From Ascarosepion bandense (Eukaryota; Mollusca; Cephalopoda; Sepiida; Sepiidae): a stretch of 64,000 bases of DNA. The stretch lies in the NCBI GenBank assembly GCA_037127315.1, contig JBBBDQ010001275.1:1353501-1417500 (forward strand), read 5' to 3'. The position numbers and the translations under genes were made by a program. Positions 41,790 through 55,100 of this stretch are shown here, piece by piece. The notes beneath the pieces were generated by a model, which was not told the DNA's origin, searched no databases, and saw nothing but the letters and a program-made list of their open reading frames with translations. Positions within the stretch are counted from its first letter, which is position 1. Each line of letters starts with the position of its first letter.

Positions 41790-41965
41790 CTCCTCACTGA
41801 AATTTACTTATGAATTCATGGACAACAACAAAATCCCATTTCTTGACATCAGTATAGAGCTAAAAACCAACAAATTTATCACTTACCTGTATAAAAAAAA
41901 ACACCAGTAAGAACTCATCTAAAAAAAAAATACCTACAAATTTTGTCCTGTGATAAATTTAATCA
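41790..41965 (+). pseudogene. Penelope-like RT fragment
   Basis: LKFTYEFMDNNKIPFLDISI and ELKTNKFITYLYKK match the conserved Penelope-like segment (FxxExExxxxLPFLDxxV ... YRKPT). A short relic that ends at a CA/TA microsatellite. Confidence 0.55.
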
Positions 41966-41974
41966 AGGCAAAAA

Positions 41975-41975
41975 T

Positions 41976-42053
<78 letters not shown>

Positions 42054-42062
42054 AGAGAGAGA
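41975..42062. repeat. (CA)n(TA)n(GA)n compound microsatellite
   Basis: ACACACACAC, then ~60 bases of TA, then AGAGAGAG. Confidence 0.97.
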
Positions 42063-42064
42063 GT

Positions 42065-43140
42065 AAGTGTGAAAAAAACCTTCATCCTTTTAAAAATATT
42101 TGTATTTGATGTTAGTATTTTTTAAATTTATTTGAATCAAAAGTGGAAATCAGTTTATTCGCTAGCTGGAAATTTTACAAGAATTTTACCAAAACTTAAG
42201 TTATGAGTTGACAATAAAATCAAACTTAATTTTGGAAGTGTTAGTTTGGTATTTTCCTTTATTTTATATTTACTAACATTTCTTTTGAGCAATCTTTCGT
42301 TTTAATAGAAGTGAATAAAAATAAAATAAAATATTTGTCACTTTTTACTAATGAAGGTAATTTGAAATGTGGTTTGTTTTGACCTGCTTTCATATTCTGA
42401 ACAGGAACTTGAAGATACTTTTTTTAAAACAGATGAATCATGTAAATAGATGAGAAAAGTTGGAAAATTGTTTCTCATTTGAATTTCTAGCAAAAAAAGA
42501 AATTGAAAATCATTTAGTATGATATAAATTTTCTTTTATAGCAGCTAATAGAAGAAAGAGGAGGAGAAGAGAAAGAAGATGAAGGAGAAAAAACTAAGAT
42601 GAGTAGTAGTATTAGTAAGGTGAAGATGAGTAAATCAAACATATATAATCCAAGCATTGAGACCATGTTCGCTTGACAAGATTGTTATATCTTTCAGAGA
42701 TATTTATGAACATTGCTCGATGAATGAGATATTGAGCACTTTCTGAGACCTACTAGAATTGATCAATTTTGATGTAGATTTCATTGTCATTAATTTATGC
42801 AAGCAGTAATTTGATTTATATAATTTGACTTTATATATTTGTCAATCACACAAGCAGACCTCACTTCTTGAATAAAGAGATATTCTGTTGCTATGGTCAA
42901 ATGAAATATTACCCACACATCTATGTAAACATGTTTAGTGATACTGTAACAAAATATCATATTACAAGCGAATTCATTTTTTATTTCTACTGCTTCATGT
43001 GAAGTTTTCTCGGATATTTTTTCATCTTTAATGATTTAAACAAAAAAATTATTTTTACTCATAATTACTTTATAACAAATGAATGTAGCATGCATGAGAA
43101 TTAAATTAGAAATAGCGCAAAAACACTAAGGATTCATTAA
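42065..43140. other. unassigned AT-rich DNA
   Basis: A GA-rich stretch at 42545-42600; no gene or repeat recognised. Confidence 0.4.
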
Positions 43141-43149
43141 AAACACTAA

Positions 43150-43330
43150 AAAAGGAATGTAATATCTATGCTCAGAATTATATTAAAAAGAACAATACCA
43201 ATGCAAAAGAAGATGCACATGTATTTTATAGACCATGAGAAAGTGTTTGTTAAAGTACATTACAAAGAACTGCTGGAAGTTCCAGGTAACCTTGACATAT
43301 TTAGGAAGGATAGTAGAATAAGGTATTGAT
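43150..43330 (+). pseudogene. LINE-B RT fragment (palm start)
   Basis: KKMHMYFIDHEKVFVKVHYK, ELLEVPGNLDIFRKDSRI corresponds to FIDYAKAFDKVxHKDLxE...DIFGKDxR in LINE-B. It is interrupted by a SINE fragment at 43335. Confidence 0.65.
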
Positions 43331-43334
43331 TCAT

Positions 43335-43440
43335 CTCCTCTCCCTCAAGCAATGGGTTACGTAGCAGAACAGATAGGGTTCTATAGCTTAGGCTGGCAAC
43401 CAGACTACCGCAGAAAGTAATGGCAACCAATTGCAGGAAA
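43335..43440 (+). mobile_element. SINE body fragment inside LINE-B
   Basis: CAATGGGTTACGTAGCAGAA, GGTTCTATAGCTTAGGCTGG, AACCAGACTACCGCAGAAAG is the SINE body in sense orientation, between LINE-B palm and C-terminal sequence. Confidence 0.65.
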
Positions 43441-43445
43441 ACCTT

Positions 43446-44010
43446 GAGGTTGAGTAAGTGGATAAAAGAACAGGGTTAAGGACAGATAACAAAAAGATAA
43501 AATTTATTAAGAGCTATAAAGGACAGGAATTTGTGGAGAGCCATGATCACCAATGTTCTGAAGGGACACAACACATAGGAGAAGAATGAGGTTGAGTAAG
43601 TGGATGAAAGAACAGGGTTTAGGAGAGATAACAAAAAGATAAAATTTATTAAGAGCTACAAAGGACAGGAATTTGTGGAGAGCCATGATCACCAATGTTC
43701 TGAAGGGACACAGCACATAGAAGAAGAATGAGGTTGAGTAAGTGGATGAAAGAACAGGGTTTAGGAGAGATTAAAAAAAGATAACATTTATTAAGAGCTA
43801 CAAAGGACAGGAATTTGTGGAGAGCCATGATCACCAATGTTCTGAAGAGACACAGCACATAGAAGAAGAATGAGGTTGAGTAAGTGGATGAAAGAACAGG
43901 GTTTAGGAGAAATAATTAAAAGATGAAACTTATTAAAGAAAAAAATTATGATGAGCTACAAAGGAAAGGAAATTGTGGAGAGTCATGCTCACACATGTAC
44001 TGAAAATACT
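43446..44010 (+). repeat. 142-bp tandem repeat of the LINE-B 3' end, four units
   Basis: GAGGTTGAGTAAGTGGAT recurs at 43446, 43588, 43730 and 43872 (exactly 142 bp apart). Each unit encodes, with frame differences, the LINE-B C-terminus (LSKWxKEQGxGE..., LLRATKDRNLWRAMITNVLK). The fourth unit is more diverged and slightly longer. Confidence 0.93.
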
Positions 44011-44019
44011 TGGCATACA

Positions 44020-44520
44020 CATGTAGTTCAAAATATTGATTCCAGATCTCCCCACACTGAAATGGTTCTTTTAATTTTTATTTATTCATGGTAAATATAT
44101 TTTTTCTTTTATGTGACAAGTCTCTTCAGAATATTGGTGGCTCTTCACATCTCCGTCTTCATTGCTCAAAGTAACTTTGATTCTTTACAGCAAACCATTT
44201 ACATAAAATCATCCTTGCTGATTCACATTGATTGCTTTCAATGTCTTGTGATGGTAAATTATCTAGGGCTTCTTTCATTATCAGCACATCTAAAAATGAC
44301 CTACTTTCTGCTGTTAACTGGGAGAAGGAATGCCTTGTGCATATTAATGACTCCGAAAAAAGCTGCTCTCTATTAATCCTCTGAAAGATCCCTTTCTGAC
44401 TTCAATCGGTATGGCTGATGCTGTCCTCCAAGAGATTGACTCATTGCACCTTCTCTGGCTAAGTTTTTTCACGGACATAAAGTGAAAGAGTCTGAGAAAA
44501 ACATTACTGATGAGCGAGAA
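44020..44520. other. unassigned DNA
   Basis: An 87-codon plus frame (44113-44376) and a 70-codon minus frame (44556-44344) overlap; neither is recognisable. Confidence 0.35.
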
Positions 44521-44529
44521 CAATAAAGG

Positions 44530-44790
44530 AACAGAATTCGAAGAGATAGATGACAAGTGATGTTACATTTAACTTTTTGACAATCAAAGTTGACTAGAAA
44601 GCAAGTTGCTGAAATTAGAGATTCACAAGTGAGAGTTACAGAAAAGAAAGTTGGCATAGAACGTAGGGCTACATCTAGCAATTTCAACTGTGAAATTATG
44701 AGACCTAACTGCCAGTTGGGGACTATTTTTAAATTCATGAAGTTGGCTCACCAAATATGATAGCTCATCATAATAATTACCATGAAAATA
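44530..44790 (-). pseudogene. LINE-A C-terminal fragment
   Basis: The minus strand reads WQLGLIISQ, LLDVALRSMPTFFSVTLTCE, SLISATCFLVNFDCQKVKCN, an out-of-frame version of the LINE-A TRSxxFTVE...LWNSLP...QKFKCNIN region. Confidence 0.55.
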
Positions 44791-44814
44791 TGTATACAAA
44801 AAAGTAAAACGCTT

Positions 44815-44930
44815 TTTTTTTTATATCACCTCAAGCAAGATAAAAAAAGCCATGAGTATGCAGGGAGTTACGGGGGAGTAAAAGTGAAAGAAGAAACTGA
44901 ATCAAGAGAGGGTTATTTGTTTTTATAATC
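44815..44930 (-). mobile_element. LINE-A 3' tail fragment
   Basis: A T run, TATATCACCTCAAGCAAGAT and CATGAGTATGCAGGGAGTTA resemble the reverse complement of the LINE-A terminus. Confidence 0.5.
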
Positions 44931-45430
44931 TTTTCACCCCAAAAATCACAGTATGGCCACTGGTGTGCAGGGGGTCACAGTGAAGTAAAGAAAAAAAGAA
45001 AGAAAAAAGAGAGACAAGTTATGGGGGAGGTTGAATCAAGGATGAGAAAAATATGGGAATCAAGGAGATAAAAGATGAAAATTGACGTTGCACTTAAACA
45101 TTTGGTGATTGTAGAAGGGAAGCAGGCAGATAGAAGGGAATTCCACAGGTGGAAAATGCGAGTAAAGAAACTGATAGAGCAGAAAGGACGGTTACATTTA
45201 ACTATTTCGATGGTAAAAGGGTGGGACCTAGTTACTGATCTACTAGCATTAGTTAATTCCTGTGGTTGAAGCACCAGAGAATGAAAATCATCAGAGCAGA
45301 GGCTGTGAAAATATTTGTAGAAAAGACAGAGGGAAGCCACATCTTGTCAGTGAGAAAGTGACTGAAGTCAAGCTGCTGTATAGGAATCAATTACATTGCA
45401 GATCCTCCTTTGGATTTTGTCAAGGCATCC
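44931..45430 (-). pseudogene. LINE-A 3' end
   Basis: The frame 45340-44975 reads ASLCLFYKYFHSLCSDDFHS, RSVTRSHPFTIEIVKCNRPF and FHLWNSLLSACFPSTI. Upstream sequence to 45430 holds the DKxQRxxCNxI region in another frame. Confidence 0.8.
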
Positions 45431-45434
45431 AATC

Positions 45435-45930
45435 AGATAGGAAGAAAGGACAAAATATGAATGGGATTCAAGAAAACAGAAGAATGCAATTGAGGCTGCA
45501 TGTAAATTTTTCAAGATTGTAGTTGTCAGGAAAGCAATTAAATGAAAGGGAGTTCCACGGGCGGGAAGTGCGAGAAAAGAAACTGTTTGAGTAGATGTGA
45601 TGCTTTGTTTTAGCTATTTCAACAGTAAATGGGTGAGACCTAGATGCCAATCTTGTAGCACACAGGAAAAAGCTCATCAGAATTGTTGCCATGAAAATAT
45701 TCATAGAAAAAAGACAAAGGGAAGCCACATGATATAAGTGTGAAAGTGACTGAAGTTGAGATGCTTGGTTCGGTTCAATTAAGTTACAAATTATTCTTTG
45801 GATTTTGTCAAAAACTTTGAGATGTATAGCAGAAGCATCAGATATGGTAGGAGTATTCAATGAATGCACAAATGGTAGATTTAAAAATGTGCAACATGGA
45901 TTCTGAGGATAAAAATTTTCAGGCACGACA
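45435..45930 (-). pseudogene. LINE-A 3' end
   Basis: The frame 45926-45468 reads LKVFDKIQRIICNLIEPNQA, SQLQSLSHLYHVASLCLFSM, TRLASRSHPFTVEIAKTKHH and RTSRPWNSLSFNCFPDNYNL. It lies directly behind another LINE-A end in the same orientation, so two copies are in tandem. Confidence 0.82.
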
Positions 45931-46101
45931 CAGTGTCATCTATGTTCTTATTAAATGTATAAACTCTAACATCCTTAGATGCAAATTTAATCAGGAAAAT
46001 AATATGTTGGGATCTTTACTTCAGCATAACACTAATTTCTTATTGCTATCAATATTTTTTGAGTTGCTATCTTGGATTTTATTTTCCCGAACAGTGAAAT
46101 T

Positions 46102-49100
46102 AATATCAACCGGCCTAGATTGAGAAGTCCTACCAAAGATAACGTTTATAGTAATAGGAAGTAATGTTGGATAAAGTATTAATATCAACCGGCCTAGATT
46201 GAGAAGTCCTACCAAAGATAACGTTTATAGTAATAGGAAGTAATGTTGGATAAAGTATTAATATCAATTGGCCTAGATTGAGAAGTTCTACCAAATATAA
46301 CGTTTATAGTAATAGGAAGTAATGTTGGATAAAGTATTAATATCAATTGGCCTAGATTGAGAAGTCCTACCAAAGATAACATTTATAGTAATAAGAAGTA
46401 ATGTTGGATAAAGTATTAATATCAACCAGCCTAGATTGAGAAGTCCTACCAAAGATAACATTTATAGTAATAGGAAGTAATGTTGGATAAAGTATTAATA
46501 TCAATTGGCCTAGATTGAGAAGTCCTAACAAAGATAACGTTTATAGTAATAGGAAGTAATGTTGGATAAAGTATTAATATCAACCGGCCTAGATTGAGAA
46601 GTCCTACCAAAGATAACGTTTATAGTAATAGGAAGTAATGTTGGATAAAGTATTAATATCAACTGGCCTAGATTGAGAAGTCCTACCAAAGATAACATTT
46701 ATAGTAATAGGAAGTAATGTTGGATAAAGTATTAATATCAACTGGCCTAGATTGAGAAGTCCTACCAAAGATAACGTTTATAGTAATAGGAAGTAATGTT
46801 GGATAAAGTATTAATATCAACTGGCCTAGATTGAGAAATCCTACCAAAGATAACATTTATAGTAATAGGAAGTAATGTTGGATAAAGTATTAATATCAAC
46901 CGGCCTAGATTGAGAAGTCCTACCAAAGATAACGTTTATAGTAATAGGAAGTAATGTTGGATAAAGTATTAATATCAACTGGCCTAGATTGAGAAGTCCT
47001 ACCAAAGATAACATTTATAGTAATAGGAAGTAATGTTGGATAAAGTATTAATATCAACTGGCCTAGATTGAGAAGTCCTACCAAAGATAACATTTATAGT
47101 AATAGGAAGTAATGTTGGATAAAGTATTAATATCAACCGGCCTAGATTGAGAAGTCCTACCAAAGATAACGTTTCTAGTAATAAGAAGTAATGTCGGATA
47201 AAGTATTAATATCAACTGGACTAGATTGAGAAGTCCTACCAAAGATAACGTTTATAGTAATAAGAAGTAATGTTGGATAAAGTATTAATATCAACCGGCC
47301 TAGATTGAGAAGTCCTACCAAAGATAACGTTTATAGTAATAAGAAGTAATGTCGGATAAAGTATTAATATCAACCGGCCTAGATTGAGAAGTCCTACCAA
47401 AGATAACGTTTATAGTAATAAGAAGTAATGTTGGATAAAGTATTAATATCAACCGGTCTAGATTGAGAAGTCCTACCAAAGATAACGTTTATAGTAATAA
47501 GAAGTAATGTTGGATAAAGTATTAATGTCAACTGCCCTAGATTGAGAAGTCCTACCAAAGATAACGTTTATAGTAATAAGAAGTAATGTTGGATAAAGTA
47601 TTAATGTCAACTGCCCTAGATTGAGAAGTCCTACCAAAGATAACGTTTATAGTAATAAGAAGTAATGTTGGATAAAGTATTAATATCAACCGGCCTAGAT
47701 TGAGAAGTCCTACCAAGGATAACGTTTATAGTAATAAGAAGTAATGTTGGATAAAGTATTAATATCAACCGGCCTAGATTGAGAAGTCCTACCAAAGATA
47801 ACGTTTATAGTAATAAGAAGTAATGTTGGATAAAGTATTAATATCAACCGGCCTAGATTGAGAAGTCCTACCAAAGATAACGTTTATAGTAATAAGAAGT
47901 AATGTTGGATAAAGTATTAATATCAACCGGCCTAGATTGAGAAGTCCTACCAAAGATAACGTTTATAGTAATAAGAAGTAATGTTGGATAAAGTATTAAT
48001 ATCAACCGGCCTAGATTGAGAAGTCCTACCAAAGATAACGTTTATAGTAATAAGAAGTAATGTTGGATAAAGTATTAATATCAACCGGCCTAGATTGAGA
48101 AGTCCTACCAAAGATAACGTTTATAGTAATAAGAAGTAATGTCGGATAAAGTATTAATATCAACCGGCCTAGATTGAGAAGTCCTACCAAAGATAACGTT
48201 TCTAGTAATAAGAAGTAATGTTGGATAAAGTATTAATGTCAACCGGCGTAGATTGAGAAGTCCTACCAAAGATAACGTTTATAGTAATAAGAAGTAATGT
48301 TGGATAAAGTATTAATGTCAACCGGCCTAGATTGAGAAGTCCTACCAAAGATAACGTTTATAGTAATAAGAAGTAATGTTGGATAAAGTATTAATATCAA
48401 CCGGCCTAGATTGAGAAGTCCTACCAAAGATAACGTTTATAGTAATAAGAAGTAATGTTGGATAAAGTATTAATATCAACCGGCCTAGATTGAGAAGTCC
48501 TACCAAAGATAACGTTTATAGTAATAAGAAGTAATGTTGGATAAAGTATTAATATCAACCGGCCTAGATTGAGAAGTCCTACCAAAGATAACGTTTATAG
48601 TAATAAGAAGTAATGTTGGATAAAGTATTAATATCAACCGGCCTAGATTGAGAAGTCCTACCAAAGATAACGTTTATAGTAATAAGAAGTAATGTTGGAT
48701 AAAGTATTAATATCAACCGGCCTAGATTGAGAAGTCCTACCAAAGATAACGTTTATAGTAATAAGAAGTAATGTTGGATAAAGTATTAATATCAACCGGC
48801 CTAGATTGAGAAGTCCTACCAAAGATAACATTTATAGTAATAAGAAGTAATGTTGGATAAAGTATTAATATCAACCGGCCTAGATTGAGAAGTCCTACCA
48901 AAGATAACGTTTATAGTAATAAGAAGTAATGTTGGATAAAGTATTAATATCAACCGGCCTAGATTGAGAAGTCCTACCAAAGATAACGTTTCTAGTAATA
49001 AGAAGTAATGTTGGATAAAGTATTAATATCAACCGGCCTAGATTGAGAAGTCCTACCAAAGATAACGTTTCTAGTAATAAGAAGTAATGTTGGATAAAGT

Positions 49101-52100
49101 ATTAATATCAACCGGCCTAGATTGAGAAGTCCTACCAAAGATAACGTTTCTAGTAATAAGAAGTAATGTCGGATAAAGTATTAATATCAACCGGCCTAGA
49201 TTGAGAAGTCCTACCAAAGATAACGTTTATAGTAATAAGAAGTAATGTTGGATAAAGTATTAATATCAACCGGCCTAGATTGAGAAGTCCTACCAAAGAT
49301 AACGTTTATAGTAATAAGAAGTAATGTTGGATAAAGTATTAATATCAACCGGCCTAGATTGAGAAGTCCTACCAAAGATAACGTTTATAGTAATAAGAAG
49401 TAATGTTGGATAAAGTATTAATATCAACCGGCCTAGATTGAGAAGTCCTACCAAAGATAACGTTTCTAGTAATAAGAAATAATGTTGGATAAAGTATTAA
49501 TATCAACCGGCCTAGATTGAGAAGTCCTACCAAAGATAACGTTTCTAGTAATAAGAAGTAATGTTGGATAAAGTATTAATATCAACCGGCGTAGATTGAG
49601 AAGTCCTACCAAAGATAACGTTTATAGTAATAAGAAGTAATGTTGGATAAAGTATTAATATCAACCGGCGTAGATTGAGAAGTCCTACTAAAGATAACGT
49701 TTATAGTAATAAGAAGTAATGTTGGATAAAGTATTAATATCAACCGGCCTAGATTGAGAAGTCCTACCAAAGATAACGTTTCTAGTAATAAGAAGTAATG
49801 TTGGATAAAGTATTAATGTCAACTGCCCTAGATTGAGAAGTCCTACCAAAGATAACGTTTATAGTAATAAGAAGTAATGTTGGATAAAGTATTAATATCA
49901 ACCGGCGTAGATTGAGAAGTCCTACCAAAGATAACGTTTATAGTAATAAGAAGTAATGTTGGATAAAGTATTAATATCAACCGGCGTAGATTGAGAAGTC
50001 CTACCAAAGATAACGTTTCTAGTAATAAGAAGTAATGTTGGATAAAGTATTAATGTCAACTGGCCTAGATTGAGAAGTCCTACCAAAGATAACGTTTCTA
50101 GTAATAAGAAGTAATGTTGGATAAAGTATTAATATCAACCGGCGTAGATTGAGAAGTCCTACCAAAGATAACGTTTATAGTAATAAGAGGTAATGTCGGA
50201 TAAAGTATTAATATCAACCGGCCTAGATTGAGAAGTCCTACCAAAGATAACGTTTCTAGTAATAAGAAGTAATGTTGGATAAAGTATTAATATCAACCGG
50301 CGTAGATTGAGAAGTCCTACCAAAGATAACGTTTATAGTAATAAGAGGTAATGTCGGATAAAGTATTAATATCAACCGGCCTAGATTGAGAAGTCCTACC
50401 AAAGATAACGTTTCTAGTAATAAGAAGTAATGTTGGATAAAGTATTAATATCAACTGGCCTAGATTGAGAAGTCCTACCAAAGATAACGTTTATAGTAAT
50501 AAGAAGTAATGTTGGATAAAGTATCAATATCAACCGGCCTAGATTGAGAAGTCCTACCAAAGATAACGTTTCTAGTAATAAGAAGTAATGTTGGATAAAG
50601 TATTAATATCAACCGGCGTAGATTGAGAAGTCCTACCAAAGATAACGTTTATAGTAATAAGAGGTAATGTCGGATAAAGTATTAATATCAACTGGCCTAG
50701 ATTGAGAAGTCCTACCAAAGATAACGTTTCTAGTAATAAGAGGTAATGTCGGATAAAGTATTAATATCAACTGGCCTAGATTGAGAAGTCCTACCAAAGA
50801 TAACGTTTATAGTAATAAGAAGTAATGTTGGATAAAGTATCAATATCAACCGGCCTAGATTGAGAAGTCCTACCAAAGATAACGTTTATAGTAATAAGAA
50901 GTAATGTTGGATAAAGTATCAATATCAACTGGCCTAGATTGAGAAGTCCTACCAAAGATAACGTTTATAGTAATAAGAAGTAATGTTGGATAAAGTATTA
51001 ATATCAACCGGCGTAGATTGAGAAGTCCTACCAAAGATAACGTTTATAGTAATAAGAAGTAATGTTGGATAAAATATTAATATCAACCGGCGTAGATTGA
51101 GAAGTCCTACCAAAGATAACGTTTATAGTAATAAGAAGTAATGTTGGATAAAGTATTAATATCAACCGGCGTAGATTGAGAAGTCCTACCAAAGATAACG
51201 TTTATAGTAATAAGAAGTAATGTTGGATAAAGTATTAATATCAACCGGCCTAGATTGAGAAGTCCTACCAAAGATAACGTTTATAGTAATAAGAAGTAAT
51301 GTCGGATAAAGTATTAATATCAACTGGCCTAGATTGAGAAGTCCTACCAAAGATAACGTTTATATTAATAAGAAGTAATGTTGGATAAAGTATTAATATC
51401 AACCGGTCTAGATTGAGAAGTCCTACCAAAGATAACGTTTATAGTAATAAGAAGTAATGTTGGATAAAGTATTAATATCAACCGGCCTAGATTGAGAAGT
51501 CCTACCAAAGATAACGTTTCTAGTAATAAGAAGTAATGTTGGATAAAGTATTAATATCAACCGGCCTAGATTGAGAAGTCCTACCAAAGATAACGTTTAT
51601 AGTAATAAGAAGTAATGTTGGATAAAGTATCAATATCAACCGGCCTAGATTGAGAAGTCCTACCAAAGATAACGTTTCTAGTAATAAGAAGTAATGTTGG
51701 ATAAAGTATTAATATCAACCGGCGTAGATTGAGAAGTCCTACCAAAGATAACGTTTATAGTAATAAGAGGTAATGTCGGATAAAGTATTAATATCAACTG
51801 GCCTAGATTGAGAAGTCCTACCAAAGATAACGTTTCTAGTAATAAGAAGTAATGTTGGATAAAGTATTAATATCAACCGGCCTAGATTGAGAAGTCCTAC
51901 CAAAGATAACGTTTATAGTAATAAGAGGTAATGTCGGATAAAGTATTAATATCAACTGGCCTAGATTGAGAAGTCCTACCAAAGATAACGTTTATAGTAA
52001 TAAGAAGTAATGTTGGATAAAGTATCAATATCAACCGGCCTAGATTGAGAAGTCCTACCAAAGATAACGTTTATAGTAATAAGAAGTAATGTTGGATAAA

Positions 52101-55100
52101 GTATCAATATCAACTGGCCTAGATTGAGAAGTCCTACCAAAGATAACGTTTCTAGTAATAAGAAGTAATGTTGGATAAAGTATTAATATCAACTGGCCTA
52201 GATTGAGAAGTCCTACCAAAGATAACGTTTCTAGTAATAAGAAGTAATGTTGGATAAAGTATTAATATCAACCGGCGTAGATTGAGAAGTCCTACCAAAG
52301 ATAACGTTTATAGTAATAAGAAGTAATGTTGGATAAAGTATTAATATCAACCGGCGTAGATTGAGAAGTCCTACCAAAGATAACGTTTCTAGTAATAAGA
52401 AGTAATGTTGGATAAAGTATCAATATCAACCGGCCTAGATTGAGAAGTCCTACCAAAGATAACGTTTATAGTAATAAGAAGTAATGTTGGATAAAGTATT
52501 AATATCAACCGGCGTAGATTGAGAAGTCCTACCAAAGATAACGTTTCTAGTAATAAGAAGTAATGTTGGATAAAGTATTAATATCAACTGGCCTAGATTG
52601 AGAAGTCCTACCAAAGTTAATGTTTATAGTAATAAGAAGTAATGTTGGATAAAGTATTAATATCAACCGGCGTAGATTGAGAAGTCCTACCAAAGATAAC
52701 GTTTATAGTAATAAGAAGTAATGTTGGATAAAGTATTAATATCAACCGGCCTAGATTGAGAAGTCCTACCAAAGATAACGTTTATAGTAATAAGAAGTAA
52801 TGTCGGATAAAGTATTAATATCAACTGGCCTAGATTGAGAAGTCCTACCAAAGATAACGTTTATATTAATAAGAAGTAATGTTGGATAAAGTATTAATAT
52901 CAACCGGCCTAGATTGAGAAGTCCTACCAAAGATAACGTTTATATTAATAAGAAGTAATGTTGGATAAAGTATTAATATCAACCGGTCTAGATTGAGAAG
53001 TCCTACCAAAGATAACGTTTATAGTAATAAGAAGTAATGTTGGATAAAGTATTAATATCAACCGGCCTAGATTGAGAAGTCCTACTAAAGATAACGTTTC
53101 TAGTAATAAGAAGTAATGTTGGATAAAGTATTAATATCAACCGGCCTAGATTGAGAAGTCCTACCAAAGATAACGTTTATAGTAATAAGAAGTAATGTTG
53201 GATAAAGTATCAATATCAACCGGCCTAGATTGAGAAGTCCTACCAAAGATAACGTTTCTAGTAATAAGAAGTAATGTTGGATAAAGTATTAATATCAACC
53301 GGCGTAGATTGAGAAGTCCTACCAAAGATAACGTTTATAGTAATAAGAGGTAATGTCGGATAAAGTATTAATATCAACTGGCCTAGATTGAGAAGTCCTA
53401 CCAAAGATAACGTTTCTAGTAATAAGAAGTAATGTTGGATAAAGTATTAATATCAACCGGCCTAGATTGAGAAGTCCTACCAAAGATAACGTTTATAGTA
53501 ATAAGAGGTAATGTCGGATAAAGTATTAATATCAACTGGCCTAGATTGAGAAGTCCTACCAAAGATAACGTTTATAGTAATAAGAAGTAATGTTGGATAA
53601 AGTATCAATATCAACCGGCCTAGATTGAGAAGTCCTACCAAAGATAACGTTTATAGTAATAAGAAGTAATGTTGGATAAAGTATCAATATCAACTGGCCT
53701 AGATTGAGAAGTCCTACCAAAGATAACGTTTCTAGTAATAAGAAGTAATGTTGGATAAAGTATTAATATCAACTGGCCTAGATTGAGAAGTCCTACCAAA
53801 GATAACGTTTCTAGTAATAAGAAGTAATGTTGGATAAAGTATTAATATCAACCGGCGTAGATTGAGAAGTCCTACCAAAGATAACGTTTATAGTAATAAG
53901 AAGTAATGTTGGATAAAGTATTAATATCAACCGGCGTAGATTGAGAAGTCCTACCAAAGATAACGTTTCTAGTAATAAGAAGTAATGTTGGATAAAGTAT
54001 CAATATCAACCGGCCTAGATTGAGAAGTCCTACCAAAGATAACGTTTATAGTAATAAGAAGTAATGTTGGATAAAGTATTAATATCAACCGGCGTAGATT
54101 GAGAAGTCCTACCAAAGATAACGTTTCTAGTAATAAGAAGTAATGTTGGATAAAGTATTAATATCAACTGGCCTAGATTGAGAAGTCCTACCAAAGTTAA
54201 TGTTTATAGTAATAAGAAGTAATGTTGGATAAAGTATTAATATCAACCGGCGTAGATTGAGAAGTCCTACCAAAGATAACGTTTATAGTAATAAGAAGTA
54301 ATGTTGGATAAAGTATTAATATCAACCGGCCTAGATTGAGAAGTCCTACCAAAGATAACGTTTATAGTAATAAGAAGTAATGTCGGATAAAGTATTAATA
54401 TCAACTGGCCTAGATTGAGAAGTCCTACCAAAGATAACGTTTATATTAATAAGAATAATGTTGGATAAAGTATTAATATCAACCGGCCTAGATTGAGAAG
54501 TCCTACCAAAGATAACGTTTATAGTAATAAGAAGTAATGTTGGATAAAGTATTAATATCAACTGGCCTAGATTGAGAAGTCCTACCAAAGATAACGTTTA
54601 TAGTAATAAGAAGTAATGTTGGATAAAGTATTAATGTCAACTGGCCTAGATTGAGAAGTCCTACCAAAGATAACGTTTATAGTAATAAGAAGTAATGTTG
54701 GATAAAGTATTAATATCAACTGGCCTAGATTGAGAAGTCCTACCAAAGATAACGTTTATAGTAATAAGAAGTAATGTTGGATAAAGTATTAATGTCAACT
54801 GGCCTAGATTGAGAAGTCCTACCAAAGATAACGTTTATAGTAATAAGAAGTAATGTTGGATAAAGTATTAATGTCAACTGGCCTAGATTGAGAAGTCCTA
54901 CCAAAGATAACGTTTCTAGTAATAAGAAGTAATGTTGGATAAAGTATTAATATCAACCAGCCTAGATTGAGAAGTCCTACCAAAGATAACGTTTCTAGTA
55001 ATAGGAAGTAATGTTGGATAAAGTATTAATATCAACCGGCCTAGATTGAGAAGTCCTACCAAAGATAACGTTTCTAGTAATAAGAAGTAATGTTGGATAA

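Noticed and set aside
44505..44535. CTGATGAGCGAGAACAATA as another hammerhead
   Set aside because: There is no stem II and no A15.1-U16.1 arrangement; only the first core word matches.
54346..54588. 80-codon frame inside the satellite as a gene
   Set aside because: The unit length is not divisible by three, so the frame is a short chance opening over three units; neighbouring units close it.
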